A stretch of 64,000 bases of DNA from PFJX01 sp964542455 (GTDB lineage: Bacteria > Pseudomonadota > Gammaproteobacteria > Burkholderiales > Thiobacillaceae), in the NCBI GenBank assembly GCA_964542455.1, contig CAZIUC010000001.1:1-64000 (forward strand), written 5' to 3'. A program made the position numbers and the translations under genes. Below the pieces are notes generated by a model that was not told the DNA's origin, searched no databases, and saw only the letters and a list, made by a program, of their open reading frames with translations. Below are positions 41,648 to 49,783 of this stretch, piece by piece. How positions within the stretch are numbered: position 1 is the stretch's first letter; every line of letters begins with the position of its first letter.

Positions 41648-42487
41648 TCAAGTGCCACAGTGGTGTCGACCCGCATCGGATTCCACGGCCCGCGCCGCGC
41701 CGGGCGGCGGGAAACACGGCGCATCGCGCAGTTCATCGATGAAGTAGCGCTCCAGTTCCTCGCTGAATGTCCCGGCCTTTTCCAAAGGCTCGAAGCGGCG
41801 ACCGAGCCGGATACGATAGGTGATCGGCATGGCCGGGCGACGAAACAGAGGCCAGCCCTTGCTGAGGTAGGCCGAGTCGGTCTCGATGAACACGGTCTGG
41901 ATCGGCGCCTTGGCCCGACTGGCGATGAGCGCGGTCGAGCCCTTGCAGGGATTGATCGGCCAGCGGGTCGTGCGGGTGCCTTCGGGGAAAAGCAGCAGCT
42001 GGCTGCCGTTTTTCAGTTCGGCCACGGATTGCTTGATCATGCTCAACTGCGCGTCGTTGCGGATGTAGCCGGCCAAGCGGGCGCCGGCGCCGAGGAAGAC
42101 GTTATCGACGAGGGAGGCCTTCATGATGCAGGCCACATTGGGCAGGCGCGAGATGACCATCAGGGCATCGAGCAGGCAGGGGTGGTTGGGGGCGATGACC
42201 AGCGGGCCTTCGCCGCGCAGGGCGTCGAGCGCCGTGAGATCGAAACGGCAGGCCCCGACCAGGGAAAGTGCATTCAGGTAGACACGAAATATGGCCGTGA
42301 TGGCGCGGCGTCCGAGCGGGTCGGCCCAACGTTTCGGCAAGAGGTAATAAAGGGGCACGGAGAGCAGCGACCAGGTCAGGGTCAGCGTGCCGAGCAGTCC
42401 CAGACCGAACCACAGCGCGGCGTATTCATAGAGCCGATGCAGCCAGCGTCTTGCCAATCCAGGCGGCGAAGCCAGATCAGCCCTCAC
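41648..42487 (-). CDS. PlsC-type 1-acylglycerol-phosphate acyltransferase-like protein
   Basis: 279 aa from GTG 42487 (VRADLASPPG); the frame is open to 42571 but the extra part lacks family character. N-terminal hydrophobic region (about 17-50), PlsC catalytic motif NHPCLLD (His-x4-Asp), block LLLFPEGTRTT, and a C-terminal domain. Related members in aryl polyene clusters (ApeD-type) acylate the glycolipid anchor. It is directly upstream of the glycosyltransferase on the minus strand, so the two form a two-gene unit. The C-terminal 25 residues are Pro/Ala-rich and unusual. Confidence 0.85.
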   Translation of the reverse strand: MRADLASPPGLARRWLHRLYEYAALWFGLGLLGTLTLTWSLLSVPLYYLLPKRWADPLGRRAITAIFRVYLNALSLVGACRFDLTALDALRGEGPLVIAPNHPCLLDALMVISRLPNVACIMKASLVDNVFLGAGARLAGYIRNDAQLSMIKQSVAELKNGSQLLLFPEGTRTTRWPINPCKGSTALIASRAKAPIQTVFIETDSAYLSKGWPLFRRPAMPITYRIRLGRRFEPLEKAGTFSEELERYFIDELRDAPCFPPPGAARAVESDAGRHHCGT

Positions 42488-42814
42488 TCGACCGCCTTGA
42501 CGCGGGTGCCCAACTTCTCGAACAGCGGCAGGTTGGCTGGCAGCAACGTGGTGGCAGCAGAGGCTGGGCAACCAGCAAGCGCCAGGACATCACCACGGTT
42601 GTCGGCAGGGTTGGTTAGCGTGCAATCGCATGACACAAGACACTCCCGGGTTGATGGCGGCACCGCGAAAGGTCTGTCCACTTGACCAGTAGGTCCGCCT
42701 CTCAGGGTGATATTCCAGGACTTATCGTCTCGCGGGCCATAAAGCAGTTGGCGCGGCCCAACGCTTACTGTCAATTCGGCCCATTCCAACGGAATTTGTC
42801 ACTCGCAAAACACA
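42488..42814. other. 327-bp spacer, no convincing gene
   Basis: A minus-strand frame (42484-42789, TTG start, about 101 residues) ends in a TGA that overlaps the acyltransferase GTG, which would suit a coupled gene. However, it has irregular codon use, no strong ribosome site and no family I recognise. It may be a decayed gene. The spacer must carry the promoter of the acyltransferase-glycosyltransferase unit. Confidence 0.4.
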
Positions 42815-44962
42815 CTACACCGCCTCCAGCTTGGCGTATTCCAGCAGAAACGCCTTCTCGCCAATCTTGGGGAAGTTGATCTTGATTTCCATGTCCGGAG
42901 CCTGGCCCTGATAGCCGGAAACCACACCCTCGCCATAGCGAACGTGGCTGACCCGGCTACCGACCTTGAAGGGAACATCGGCCAGGCGGCGGGGCGGCGG
43001 CGGGGCGGCGGGCGTGATTTTGCGGGTGACGAAATTCGTGGCCGGCGCGCGGGGCGCGGGCTCCGTGTGAGCAACGCGGTTTGATAATGAGTCCACTAGT
43101 TTCTCCGGGATTTCTTCCAGAAAGCGGGAGGGCAGGCCATAGCGCACTTGGCCGTGCAGCATTCTGGATTGCGCGTGGGTGAGGTAAAGCTGTTTGCGCG
43201 CGCGCGTGATTGCAACGTACATGAGGCGACGTTCTTCTTCCAGTCCGTCGGTTTCAGACAACGCGTTCTCATGCGGGAACAGGCCTTCTTCCAGGCCAGT
43301 GATGAATACGGTGTGGAACTCCAGGCCCTTGGCGGCGTGCACGGTCATCAATTGCACCGCGTCCTGGCCTTGCGCGGCTTCGTGCTCGCCGGCTTCCAGG
43401 GCGGCGTGGCCGAGAAAACCTTCCAGGCTCTGGTCTTCATTTTCCTGCGCGAAGGCGGCGGCGGCGTTGGCCAGTTCGCCGAGGTTTTCCACGCGATCCT
43501 CGCCGTCCTTCTCGTTCTTGTAGAACTCCAGCAGGCCGCAACGGGCGACGACATGGTCCACCTGCTCGGACAATGGCAGGCCGACTATTTCCGTGCGCAG
43601 TGCTTCGATGAGCTGGACGAAGGGGGTGAACTTCTTGCCTCCGGCACAGGCCGCGGACCACAGGCTGGAACCGGCTGCGGTCGCCTCCTGGCTCAACAAC
43701 TCGACACCGCGGTTACCGATACCACGCACCGGGAAATTGACCACGCGCAGGAAGGCGTTGTCGTCCTCCGGGTTGGCGGCCATGCGCAGGTAAGCCAGGG
43801 CATGCTTGATTTCGGCGCGTTCGAAGAAGCGCTGACCGCCATAGACGCGGTAGGGAATGCCGGCGGAGAACAGGGCATGTTCGATGCCGCGCGACATGGC
43901 GTTGGCGCGGTAAAGCACGGCCATTTCGACATACTGCTCGCCGTCGAGCCTGCGGCTCTGGATTTCCTCGACGATGAAGCGTGCCTCCTCGCCGTCGTTG
44001 TAGGCCTGGAAATGGCGGATCGGCTCGCCCTTGCCCGCGTCGGTCCACAGGTCTTTGCCGAGGCGGCCTTCATTGTTGCTGATCACGGCATTGGCGGCGT
44101 CGAGGATGGTCGTCAACGAGCGGTAGTTGCGGGTCAGCTTGATCGGCTGGCGAATAGCGAAATCGCGCATCAGTTGCTGCATGTTGCCGACGTTGGCGCC
44201 ACGGAAGGCGTAGATCGACTGGTCGTCGTCACCCACCGCGAAGAGTGCGCAATCCGGTCCTTTCAGCAGCTTCAGCCACTCGTATTGCAGGCGGCTGGTG
44301 TCCTGGAATTCGTCAACCAGGATGTGGCGGAAACGTTCCTGGTAATGCTCGCGCAACAAGGCGTTGCGCGTGAGCAGCTCGAAGGCGCGCAGCAGCAGCT
44401 CGGCAAAATCCACCGCGCCCTCGCGTTGGCATTGCGCGTCGTAGGCGGCGTAGTACTCGGCCAGACGGCTGCTGAATGGGTCCCAGGCTTCCACCTTGTC
44501 GGCGCGCAGACCCATTTCCTTGTTCTGGTTGATGAAGCTTTGCACTTTGCGCGGGTCGTATTTCTCGGTATCGACGTTGAGCGCGCGCAAGGTCCGTTTG
44601 ACGGCGGAAAGCTGGTCGGAGGAATCGAGGATGGTGAACAGCTGCGGCAGCCCGGCATCGCGGTGATGCGTGCGCAGCAGGCGGTTGCACAGGCCGTGGA
44701 AGGTCCCCACCCACATGCCGCGCGTATTGATCGGCAGCATCGCGGTCAGGCGCGTCAGCATCTCCTTCGCCGCCTTGTTGGTGAAGGTCACCGCCATCAG
44801 GCCCATGGGGGAGACGTGATGTTCCTGAATCAACCAGGCGATGCGGGTGGTGAGCACCCGCGTCTTGCCGGACCCGGCGCCGGCCAGAACGAGCGCGGAA
44901 GCGGGCGTGGTGACGGCGGCGAGTTGGTCGGGGTTGAGGCTGGACAGCAGATCGGAAGGCAT
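42815..44962 (-). CDS. uvrD: UvrD/Rep-type superfamily-1 DNA helicase
   Basis: 715 aa from ATG 44962 (MPSDLLSSLN); the upstream ATG at 44983 is possible. Complete SF1A motif set: Walker A GAGSGKT (about 29-35), Ia VTFTNKAAKEM, II VDEFQDTS, III QSIYAFRGA, IV LTRNYRS, V/VI LMTVHAAKGLEFH and YVAITRAR. The C-terminal tail with KVGSRVSHVRYGEGVVSGYQ is the Tudor-like UvrD/PcrA C-domain. 3'-5' helicase in nucleotide excision and mismatch repair; length (about 720) fits UvrD. Confidence 0.95.
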   Translation of the reverse strand: MPSDLLSSLNPDQLAAVTTPASALVLAGAGSGKTRVLTTRIAWLIQEHHVSPMGLMAVTFTNKAAKEMLTRLTAMLPINTRGMWVGTFHGLCNRLLRTHHRDAGLPQLFTILDSSDQLSAVKRTLRALNVDTEKYDPRKVQSFINQNKEMGLRADKVEAWDPFSSRLAEYYAAYDAQCQREGAVDFAELLLRAFELLTRNALLREHYQERFRHILVDEFQDTSRLQYEWLKLLKGPDCALFAVGDDDQSIYAFRGANVGNMQQLMRDFAIRQPIKLTRNYRSLTTILDAANAVISNNEGRLGKDLWTDAGKGEPIRHFQAYNDGEEARFIVEEIQSRRLDGEQYVEMAVLYRANAMSRGIEHALFSAGIPYRVYGGQRFFERAEIKHALAYLRMAANPEDDNAFLRVVNFPVRGIGNRGVELLSQEATAAGSSLWSAACAGGKKFTPFVQLIEALRTEIVGLPLSEQVDHVVARCGLLEFYKNEKDGEDRVENLGELANAAAAFAQENEDQSLEGFLGHAALEAGEHEAAQGQDAVQLMTVHAAKGLEFHTVFITGLEEGLFPHENALSETDGLEEERRLMYVAITRARKQLYLTHAQSRMLHGQVRYGLPSRFLEEIPEKLVDSLSNRVAHTEPAPRAPATNFVTRKITPAAPPPPRRLADVPFKVGSRVSHVRYGEGVVSGYQGQAPDMEIKINFPKIGEKAFLLEYAKLEAV

Positions 44963-45081
44963 GGGCACGCAGATTTGCAACAAAAATCAGGTAACGAAGG
45001 CGACCTGGCCCATCAGGGTATCAGGTAGCGAAAAAGCCGCAACCCGCTCGCGCCGCCTCGGACACGTTTTTCCCGGCGGCT

Positions 45082-45528
45082 TCACCGCGGAAAGAGATAC
45101 GGGAGAAACACCAACGCGCCGATGAGGGCGGCGGCGACGGCGAGGATCAGCACGGCGCCGGCGGCCAGGTCTTTCGCTCGCCCCACGCTTGCGTTGAACT
45201 CCGGGGAGACCACATCGGCCAGCGCCTCGATTGCGGTATTCATGGCTTCCGCCGCCAGCACCAGGCCGATAGACAGAATCAGCCAGGCCCATTCCCAACG
45301 CGCGATCTCGAAAACCACCCCGGCGGCGATGACCGCGCTAGTCGCGGCCAGGTGTATCCAGACGTTATGTTGGGTAGCCACCAGGACAACCAGACCGCGC
45401 CAGGCATGGACGAAGCTCCTGGCGCGGGCGGCAAAGGAGAATGTAGCGCGGGCATCCCTGCCTGCGTCTTGCGAACCCGCGGGCGGGGATGCCCGCGCCA
45501 CCTGCGCGTGGCGTGCCCTACGACTCAT
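45082..45528 (-). CDS. dgkA: diacylglycerol kinase with repeat-derived N-terminus
   Basis: 148 aa. The core from about residue 31 (ARARSFVHAWRGLVVLVATQ ... HNVWIHLAA) matches DgkA, with three membrane helices and the catalytic segment AAEAMNTAIEALADVVSPEF. It phosphorylates diacylglycerol (or undecaprenol) in the inner membrane to recycle lipid intermediates. The first about 30 residues (VARASPPAGSQDAGRDARAT) are encoded by a hairpin repeat (45440-45503). No start codon lies between the repeat and the core, so translation must pass through it from ATG 45528 or the GTG nine codons later. The start overlaps the flavoprotein gene by 11 bp. Confidence 0.9.
   Translation of the reverse strand: MSRRARHAQVARASPPAGSQDAGRDARATFSFAARARSFVHAWRGLVVLVATQHNVWIHLAATSAVIAAGVVFEIARWEWAWLILSIGLVLAAEAMNTAIEALADVVSPEFNASVGRAKDLAAGAVLILAVAAALIGALVFLPYLFPR
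45440..45503. repeat. core hairpin repeat inside the dgkA coding region
   Basis: GTAGCGCGGGCATCCCTGCC ... GGCGGGGATGCCCGCGCCAC is an imperfect inverted repeat with a central loop. It resembles the TAGCGCGGGCGTCCCGCC core of the elements at 7537 and 35206. It is translated as part of the dgkA N-terminus. Confidence 0.65.
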
Positions 45529-47158
45529 GCCTTGTTCCCGCCGCCATGCTCAACGCCACCGCTTCCGCGACCTTGATGCCATCCACGGCGGCGGAAAGAA
45601 TGCCGCCGGCATAGCCCGCCCCTTCTCCGGCCGGGTAGAGACCCCGCGTGTTGAGGCTGCGGCAGCCGGCGTCACGGGTCAGGCGGATGGGTGAGGAGGT
45701 GCGCGTTTCCACGCCGGTCAGTACCGCGTCGTCCATGGCGAAACCGTGGATCTGCTTGTCGAAAGCGGGCAATGCCTCGCGGAGGGTGGCGATGACGTAA
45801 TCCGGCAGGCAGGCGGACAGATCGGTCCAGCGCACGCCGGGGGTGTAGGAGGGCGTCACCGTGCCGGGCCCGGTGGAGGGACGGCCGGCGAGAAAATCGC
45901 CGACTTTCTGCGCCGGCGCCCGATAGTCGCCACCACCGGCGACGAAAGCGGCTTCCTCCCAGTGGCGCTGGAAGTCCATGCCGGCGAGGGGATTGCTGTT
46001 CACGTCACCGGGGAAATCGCGTGGATCGATACCGACAACGATGGCGGCATTGGCGTTGCGTTCGTTGCGGGAATACTGGCTCATACCGTTGGTGACCACC
46101 CGTCCCGCTTCCGATGTGGCGGCGACCACGGTGCCGCCCGGACACATGCAGAAACTGTAGGCGGAGCGGCCATTGCCGGCATGGTAGACCAGCTTGTAAT
46201 CGGCGGCGCCGAGCGTGGCGTTGCCGGCAAAATTGCCAAAACGGCAGACGTCTATCAGCGCTTGCGGATGTTCGATGCGCAAGCCCAGCGAAAACGCTTT
46301 GGGTTCGATGTAAACGCCGCGCGCATGAAGCATCCGGAAGGTGTCGCGGGCGCTGTGGCCCAGCGCCAGGATGACATGGTCAGTGGCGATACGCTCGCCA
46401 TCGGCCAGAATCACCGCGCTGATTTGCCGACCCTGCTCGACCTCCGCGATTTCCACATCCACCACCCTGCTCTGGAAGCGGACTTCGCCACCCAGCGATT
46501 CGATGTTGGCGCGCATGTGCTCCACCATCGTCACCAGGCGGAAAGTGCCGATGTGCGGTTTGCTGACGTAAAGGATTTCCTCCGGCGCCCCGGCCTTGAC
46601 GAACTCTTCCAGCACCTTGCGGCCGTGGTGTTGCGGGTCCTTGATCTGGCTGTAGAGCTTGCCGTCGGAAAAAGTGCCGGCGCCGCCCTCGCCGAACTGC
46701 ACATTGGATTCCGGATTCAACTCGCCGCGGCGCCAGAGACCCCAGGTGTCCTTGGTGCGTTCGCGCACCGCCTTGCCACGCTCCAGGATGATGGGCCGGA
46801 ACCCCATCTGCGCCAGAACCAGTCCGGCCAGGAGGCCGCATGGGCCGCTACCGATGATGACCGGCCGCGAGGCCAGCCTCCCCGGCGCCCGGGTAACGAA
46901 GCGGTAGGCCATGTCCGGTGTCGGCTGAACCTGCTTGTCGCCGCGCAGGCGTTTGAGCACGCTCGCTTCGTCCTTCACTTCCACATCCAGGCTGTAGATG
47001 AGAAAGATCGCGGAACGCTTGCGCGCGTCGTAGCCGCGTCGATGGATGGTGAAACCCAGCAACTGGTCGGCCGAAATACCCAGTTTCTTGAGAATGGCGG
47101 CCGGAAGATCGGCCTCGGGGTGGTCGAGGGGAAGTTTGACTTCGGTTAATCGCAACAT
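45518..47158 (-). CDS. COG2509-type FAD-dependent dehydrogenase
   Basis: 546 aa. An N-terminal domain of about 95 residues (GFTIHRRGYDARKRSAIFLI) is typical of this family, followed by a Rossmann FAD-binding motif VIIGSGPCGLLAGLVLAQMG (about 100-119), FGEGGAGTFSDGKLYSQIKD and a C-terminal FAD motif GLYPAGEGAGYAGGI. Substrate and electron acceptor are unknown in the family. Lies upstream of dgkA with an 11-bp overlap. Confidence 0.88.
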   Translation of the reverse strand: MLRLTEVKLPLDHPEADLPAAILKKLGISADQLLGFTIHRRGYDARKRSAIFLIYSLDVEVKDEASVLKRLRGDKQVQPTPDMAYRFVTRAPGRLASRPVIIGSGPCGLLAGLVLAQMGFRPIILERGKAVRERTKDTWGLWRRGELNPESNVQFGEGGAGTFSDGKLYSQIKDPQHHGRKVLEEFVKAGAPEEILYVSKPHIGTFRLVTMVEHMRANIESLGGEVRFQSRVVDVEIAEVEQGRQISAVILADGERIATDHVILALGHSARDTFRMLHARGVYIEPKAFSLGLRIEHPQALIDVCRFGNFAGNATLGAADYKLVYHAGNGRSAYSFCMCPGGTVVAATSEAGRVVTNGMSQYSRNERNANAAIVVGIDPRDFPGDVNSNPLAGMDFQRHWEEAAFVAGGGDYRAPAQKVGDFLAGRPSTGPGTVTPSYTPGVRWTDLSACLPDYVIATLREALPAFDKQIHGFAMDDAVLTGVETRTSSPIRLTRDAGCRSLNTRGLYPAGEGAGYAGGILSAAVDGIKVAEAVALSMAAGTRHES

Positions 47159-47285
47159 GGGGGCAAAGCATCAGGCTTGATGGTCGCCACCTGGATAGGT
47201 AAGCGAGACGCGAATTCTACCTCGCGCCACCTGTCCGCCTAGTCGGGACATAGAATCCCAGGCGTTCGTTCGACTGGAGACCGCC

Positions 47286-48113
47286 ATGAATACCCAACTC
47301 GCCGCGCTGGATCAGGTGCAGAGCACCGCCATCGACCTGGGCCTGAAATTTGGCCCCAAGTTGATGGTGGCCTGTCTGATCATCCTGGCCGGCCACTTCG
47401 CCGGGCGCTGGGTGGGCAAGATGATCGAAGGAATCTTGATCAAGCTCGACCTGGATATCACCCTGCGCGTCCTTTTGGTGCGCATGGTGCGAGTACTGGT
47501 GCTGGGCCTGTTCGTGGTGATGGCCTTGCAGAACCTGGGCGTGGAATTGCTCCCCCTGGTTGCCGGCCTCGGGGTGGCCGGCGCCGGCTTCGCGCTGGCC
47601 ATGCAGGGCGTGCTGTCCAATCTGGCGGCGGGCCTGACCATCATCTTCACGCGCCCGTTCCGGGTGGGTGAATACGTTTCCATCGCCGGCGAGGAAGGCC
47701 AGGTGGAATCCATCAGTCTGTTCAACACCATCCTCAGCCACTACGACCTTTCCCATATCGTCATTCCCAACCGCAAGATCGTCGGCGAAATCATGCACAA
47801 CTACGGCCAGGTCCGACAGCTGGACGTGCGTGTCGGCGTCGCCTACGACACCAATCTGAATGGGGCACTGGCCAACATCGATGCCATTCTGGCCGCCAAC
47901 CCCAACGTGTTGCGCGAACCGGCGCCCCTGGTCCAGGTCGCTACCCTGGCGGATTCCTCGGTCAACATCACTATCCGCCCCTGGGTTTCGGTTGAAGCCT
48001 TCCCCACCGCCTCCAGCGACATCAACAAGGCCGTACTGGAGAACTTCCGGGCGAATGGCATCCACATCCCCTTCCCGCAACGCGAGGTGCGCTTGCTAGG
48101 GCAAACTGGATGA
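47286..48113 (+). CDS. mscS: small-conductance mechanosensitive channel (MscS family)
   Basis: 275 aa. Helices at about 24-45, 62-82 and the pore helix TM3 (about 92-125: LVAGLGVAGAGFALAMQGVL followed by SNLAAGL), with the Gly/Ala packing pattern of MscS. The beta domain is RPFRVGEYVSIAGEEGQVES and VIPNRKIVGEIMHNY; the C-terminal alpha/beta domain follows. Length and order match E. coli MscS (286 aa), a tension-gated osmotic safety valve. The next gene starts within its stop codon (ATGA at 48110). Confidence 0.95.
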   Translation: MNTQLAALDQVQSTAIDLGLKFGPKLMVACLIILAGHFAGRWVGKMIEGILIKLDLDITLRVLLVRMVRVLVLGLFVVMALQNLGVELLPLVAGLGVAGAGFALAMQGVLSNLAAGLTIIFTRPFRVGEYVSIAGEEGQVESISLFNTILSHYDLSHIVIPNRKIVGEIMHNYGQVRQLDVRVGVAYDTNLNGALANIDAILAANPNVLREPAPLVQVATLADSSVNITIRPWVSVEAFPTASSDINKAVLENFRANGIHIPFPQREVRLLGQTG

Positions 48114-48370
48114 CGCCCGATTTCATCGGCTACGGAGCCGCCATATTCACCACCGCCGCCTTCGTGCCGCAGGCGCTGAAATCCTGGAGCAGCCGCGACC
48201 TTTCCGGGATTTCGCTGTCGATGTACAGCCTGTTCACCCTGGGTGTGGCGCTGTGGCTGGCCTACGGCATCGCCCTGAAAAGCTGGCCGATCATCCTCGC
48301 CAACAGCATCACGCTGGCATTGGCCGGTATGGTATTGGCCCTGAAGATAAGCCATTTGCGGCGTAAGTGA
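48110..48370 (+). CDS. SemiSWEET family transporter (PQ-loop)
   Basis: 86 aa with three helices: GYGAAIFTTAAFVPQALKSW (PQ motif at about 20-21), GISLSMYSLFTLGVALWLAY and WPIILANSITLALAGMVLAL. This triple-helix bundle with PQ loop is the SemiSWEET/MtN3 family (PF03083), dimeric sugar carriers. Substrate not deducible. Overlaps mscS by four bases, so co-expressed. Confidence 0.92.
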   Translation: MTPDFIGYGAAIFTTAAFVPQALKSWSSRDLSGISLSMYSLFTLGVALWLAYGIALKSWPIILANSITLALAGMVLALKISHLRRK

Positions 48371-48677
48371 GGACTAACCAGGCCAGTCCAGAAACAGCCA
48401 CTCGCAATTGGCGATAGTGCCGCGCGCGGCAGCCTCGACCGCCTACCCGCCCTGTGCCACCCGCTTCGATGGATTCTCATTGCTGAAGCCGCCGACATTG
48501 GCATCGATTTCGCCGTGGCGGACCTGATAGAGCCGCATGGCGGGCCTGTGGTCGCCGACCGTGAAGGATAGGCCATTGTCCTCGGGACCGAGCGCCAGTC
48601 ATGTAGGATGGGTTGAGGAATGAAACCCATCAACATGGGCGCTCAGAAATGATGGGTATCGCTACGCTCAACCCATC
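48371..48677 (-). pseudogene. 307-bp spacer with a possible decayed reading frame
   Basis: On the minus strand, about 48590-48395 reads LALGPEDNGLSFTVGDHRPA, MRLYQVRHGEIDANVGGFSN and ENPSKRVAQGG, then a stop, then AVEAAARGTIANCEWLFLDW. The continuous, protein-like composition on both sides of one stop suggests a broken gene, but I do not recognise the family. The right part is the repeat at 48603-48681. Confidence 0.35.
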
Positions 48678-48681
48678 CTAC
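48603..48681. repeat. GTAGGATGGGTTGA inverted repeat overlapping a stop codon
   Basis: GTAGGATGGGTTGA (48603-48616) and its exact complement TCAACCCATCCTAC (48668-48681) flank a spacer with further partial symmetry (ACCCATCAACATGGG, GATGGGTATCGC). The TAG stop codon of the nuclease-like gene (48678-48680) lies in the right arm. Confidence 0.8.
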
Positions 48682-49283
48682 GAAGCTTTTGGCGATGTAA
48701 TGTTGATGCCCGCGGCCTTGAACAATTGAAGCATACGGCCAACTTCAGTCCCGGCTAGCGTCGTGCTTAGCGTTGGCGATATTGCATTCAGCATCTCGCG
48801 AAGATCGAGGACGCGGATTGGGTTTCCATTGAGTGCTTGAACGAAGCCAGGGTATGTTTCCCAAAGCGTCTTGCCGCCAACCACTTTGGTAACTGCTTGA
48901 ACGTATGTGAACTCGCGCTGGCCTGTCACCGAAGCCACGGCGGAGAGGAAGGCTTCGGACCACTTTGGGACTACGAGTTCGCGAAAACTCTTCCATGCTT
49001 CACGGCCGCGCACCACGTTGTTCTGCTGGATGTGCTTGAGCTCCGCGGCTGGATCAAAGCCATCTTGCCAACTCTTGCAACTGACCACCCAGACGCGATT
49101 TGGCCCCGATAACGACGGATGGAAACCTATGACGTCTATGTCGCTATGGTTAGAGTCTTGCTTGGAGATGAAATCAGGATGATCGCGCCTCGGAAGAAAC
49201 TTCACGTTGTGGCGAACGAAGTAGCCCTGGTGCAGCAGGTACTCTTCAACGAGTTGTTCGAGGATGTCTTCTTTGGTGGCCAT
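48678..49283 (-). CDS. putative PD-(D/E)XK-fold nuclease-like protein
   Basis: 201 aa from ATG 49283 (MATKEDILEQLVEEYLLHQG). The pattern SDIDVIGFHPSLSGPNRVWV followed by VSCKSWQDGF fits the D...(x)xK core of restriction-endonuclease-like proteins (Asp in DIDVIG, Lys in CKSW). No methylase or partner gene is adjacent. The last codons are supplied by the repeat at 48603-48681, so the C-terminus may be altered. Function is inference from a short motif. Confidence 0.65.
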   Translation of the reverse strand: MATKEDILEQLVEEYLLHQGYFVRHNVKFLPRRDHPDFISKQDSNHSDIDVIGFHPSLSGPNRVWVVSCKSWQDGFDPAAELKHIQQNNVVRGREAWKSFRELVVPKWSEAFLSAVASVTGQREFTYVQAVTKVVGGKTLWETYPGFVQALNGNPIRVLDLREMLNAISPTLSTTLAGTEVGRMLQLFKAAGINITSPKAS

Positions 49284-49312
49284 GACACGCAATCAAAGGT
49301 TCCAGGCTCGCA

Positions 49313-49549
49313 TCACGCCGCCAACGCCAGCATTTCATGCAATCGATGCGCGGTAGGCTCCGATACCGATACGGCTTCAAAACAAGCAGTGGGGTAAAGG
49401 AAATCTTCCCCCGAGTCGTCGATTACCCGGGCCATGCCGTGTCCCGCGTCTTTTTCCACAACTTCATACAGTCGGCCGATGGTCAGGTCATCACCATCAA
49501 AGTCACCGAGCCCCTCTTTTTGAACGCATACGACGAATTTCAGAGCCAT
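49313..49549 (-). CDS. small conserved protein of unknown function
   Basis: 78 aa: a small predicted beta-barrel-like sequence FVVCVQKEGLGDFDGDDLTI, GRLYEVVEKDAGHGMARVID, DSGEDFLYPTACFEAV. No signal peptide or membrane segment. It overlaps the next gene upstream (49540-49764) by 10 bp, so the two are probably a translationally coupled pair. I do not recognise a characterised family; a toxin-antitoxin-like pairing is possible but unsupported. Confidence 0.6.
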   Translation of the reverse strand: MALKFVVCVQKEGLGDFDGDDLTIGRLYEVVEKDAGHGMARVIDDSGEDFLYPTACFEAVSVSEPTAHRLHEMLALAA

Positions 49550-49764
49550 CGCTTCACCTTCATTTTCACCTTGCCTATGCCATGAGCCTCGTACCAGTGA
49601 ATCTCAGCCAATGCCGTGGCCCCATCTGGAAGCAGCAGGGTTGCCATACCCTTTTTCTTCTTCCAGTTGACGCCACCAAAACGTTCACGAAGGCTCGCCA
49701 ATTCACGGATGCCACGATCTTCCGCAATTGTCTCTATAGCCGATATCGCGCCAACTATCTTCAT
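49540..49764 (-). CDS. small basic protein of unknown function
   Basis: 74 aa: MKIVGAISAIETIAEDRGIR, ELASLRERFGGVNWKKKKGM, ATLLLPDGATALAEIHWYEA, HGIGKVKMKVKRWL. Compact, basic C-terminus; the HWYEAHGIG...MKxKRWL end is the sort seen in conserved small proteins of unknown function. It precedes the 78-aa gene with a 10-bp overlap and lies 19 bp downstream of gyrB on the same strand, so read-through from gyrB is possible. Confidence 0.65.
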   Translation of the reverse strand: MKIVGAISAIETIAEDRGIRELASLRERFGGVNWKKKKGMATLLLPDGATALAEIHWYEAHGIGKVKMKVKRWL

Positions 49765-49783
49765 GGCCGCGAAATTGCAAACC

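Noticed and set aside
42484..42789. About 101-codon minus-strand frame whose TGA overlaps the acyltransferase GTG
   Set aside because: The overlap is suggestive, but codon choice is irregular, there is no ribosome site and no recognised family; kept only as a note in the spacer entry.
43148..45028. 626-codon open frame on the plus strand opposite uvrD
   Set aside because: GC-rich antisense shadow; uvrD on the other strand has a full helicase motif set and this frame has none.
45746..47149. 467-codon open frame opposite the COG2509 flavoprotein gene
   Set aside because: Antisense shadow; the minus-strand gene has clear FAD motifs.
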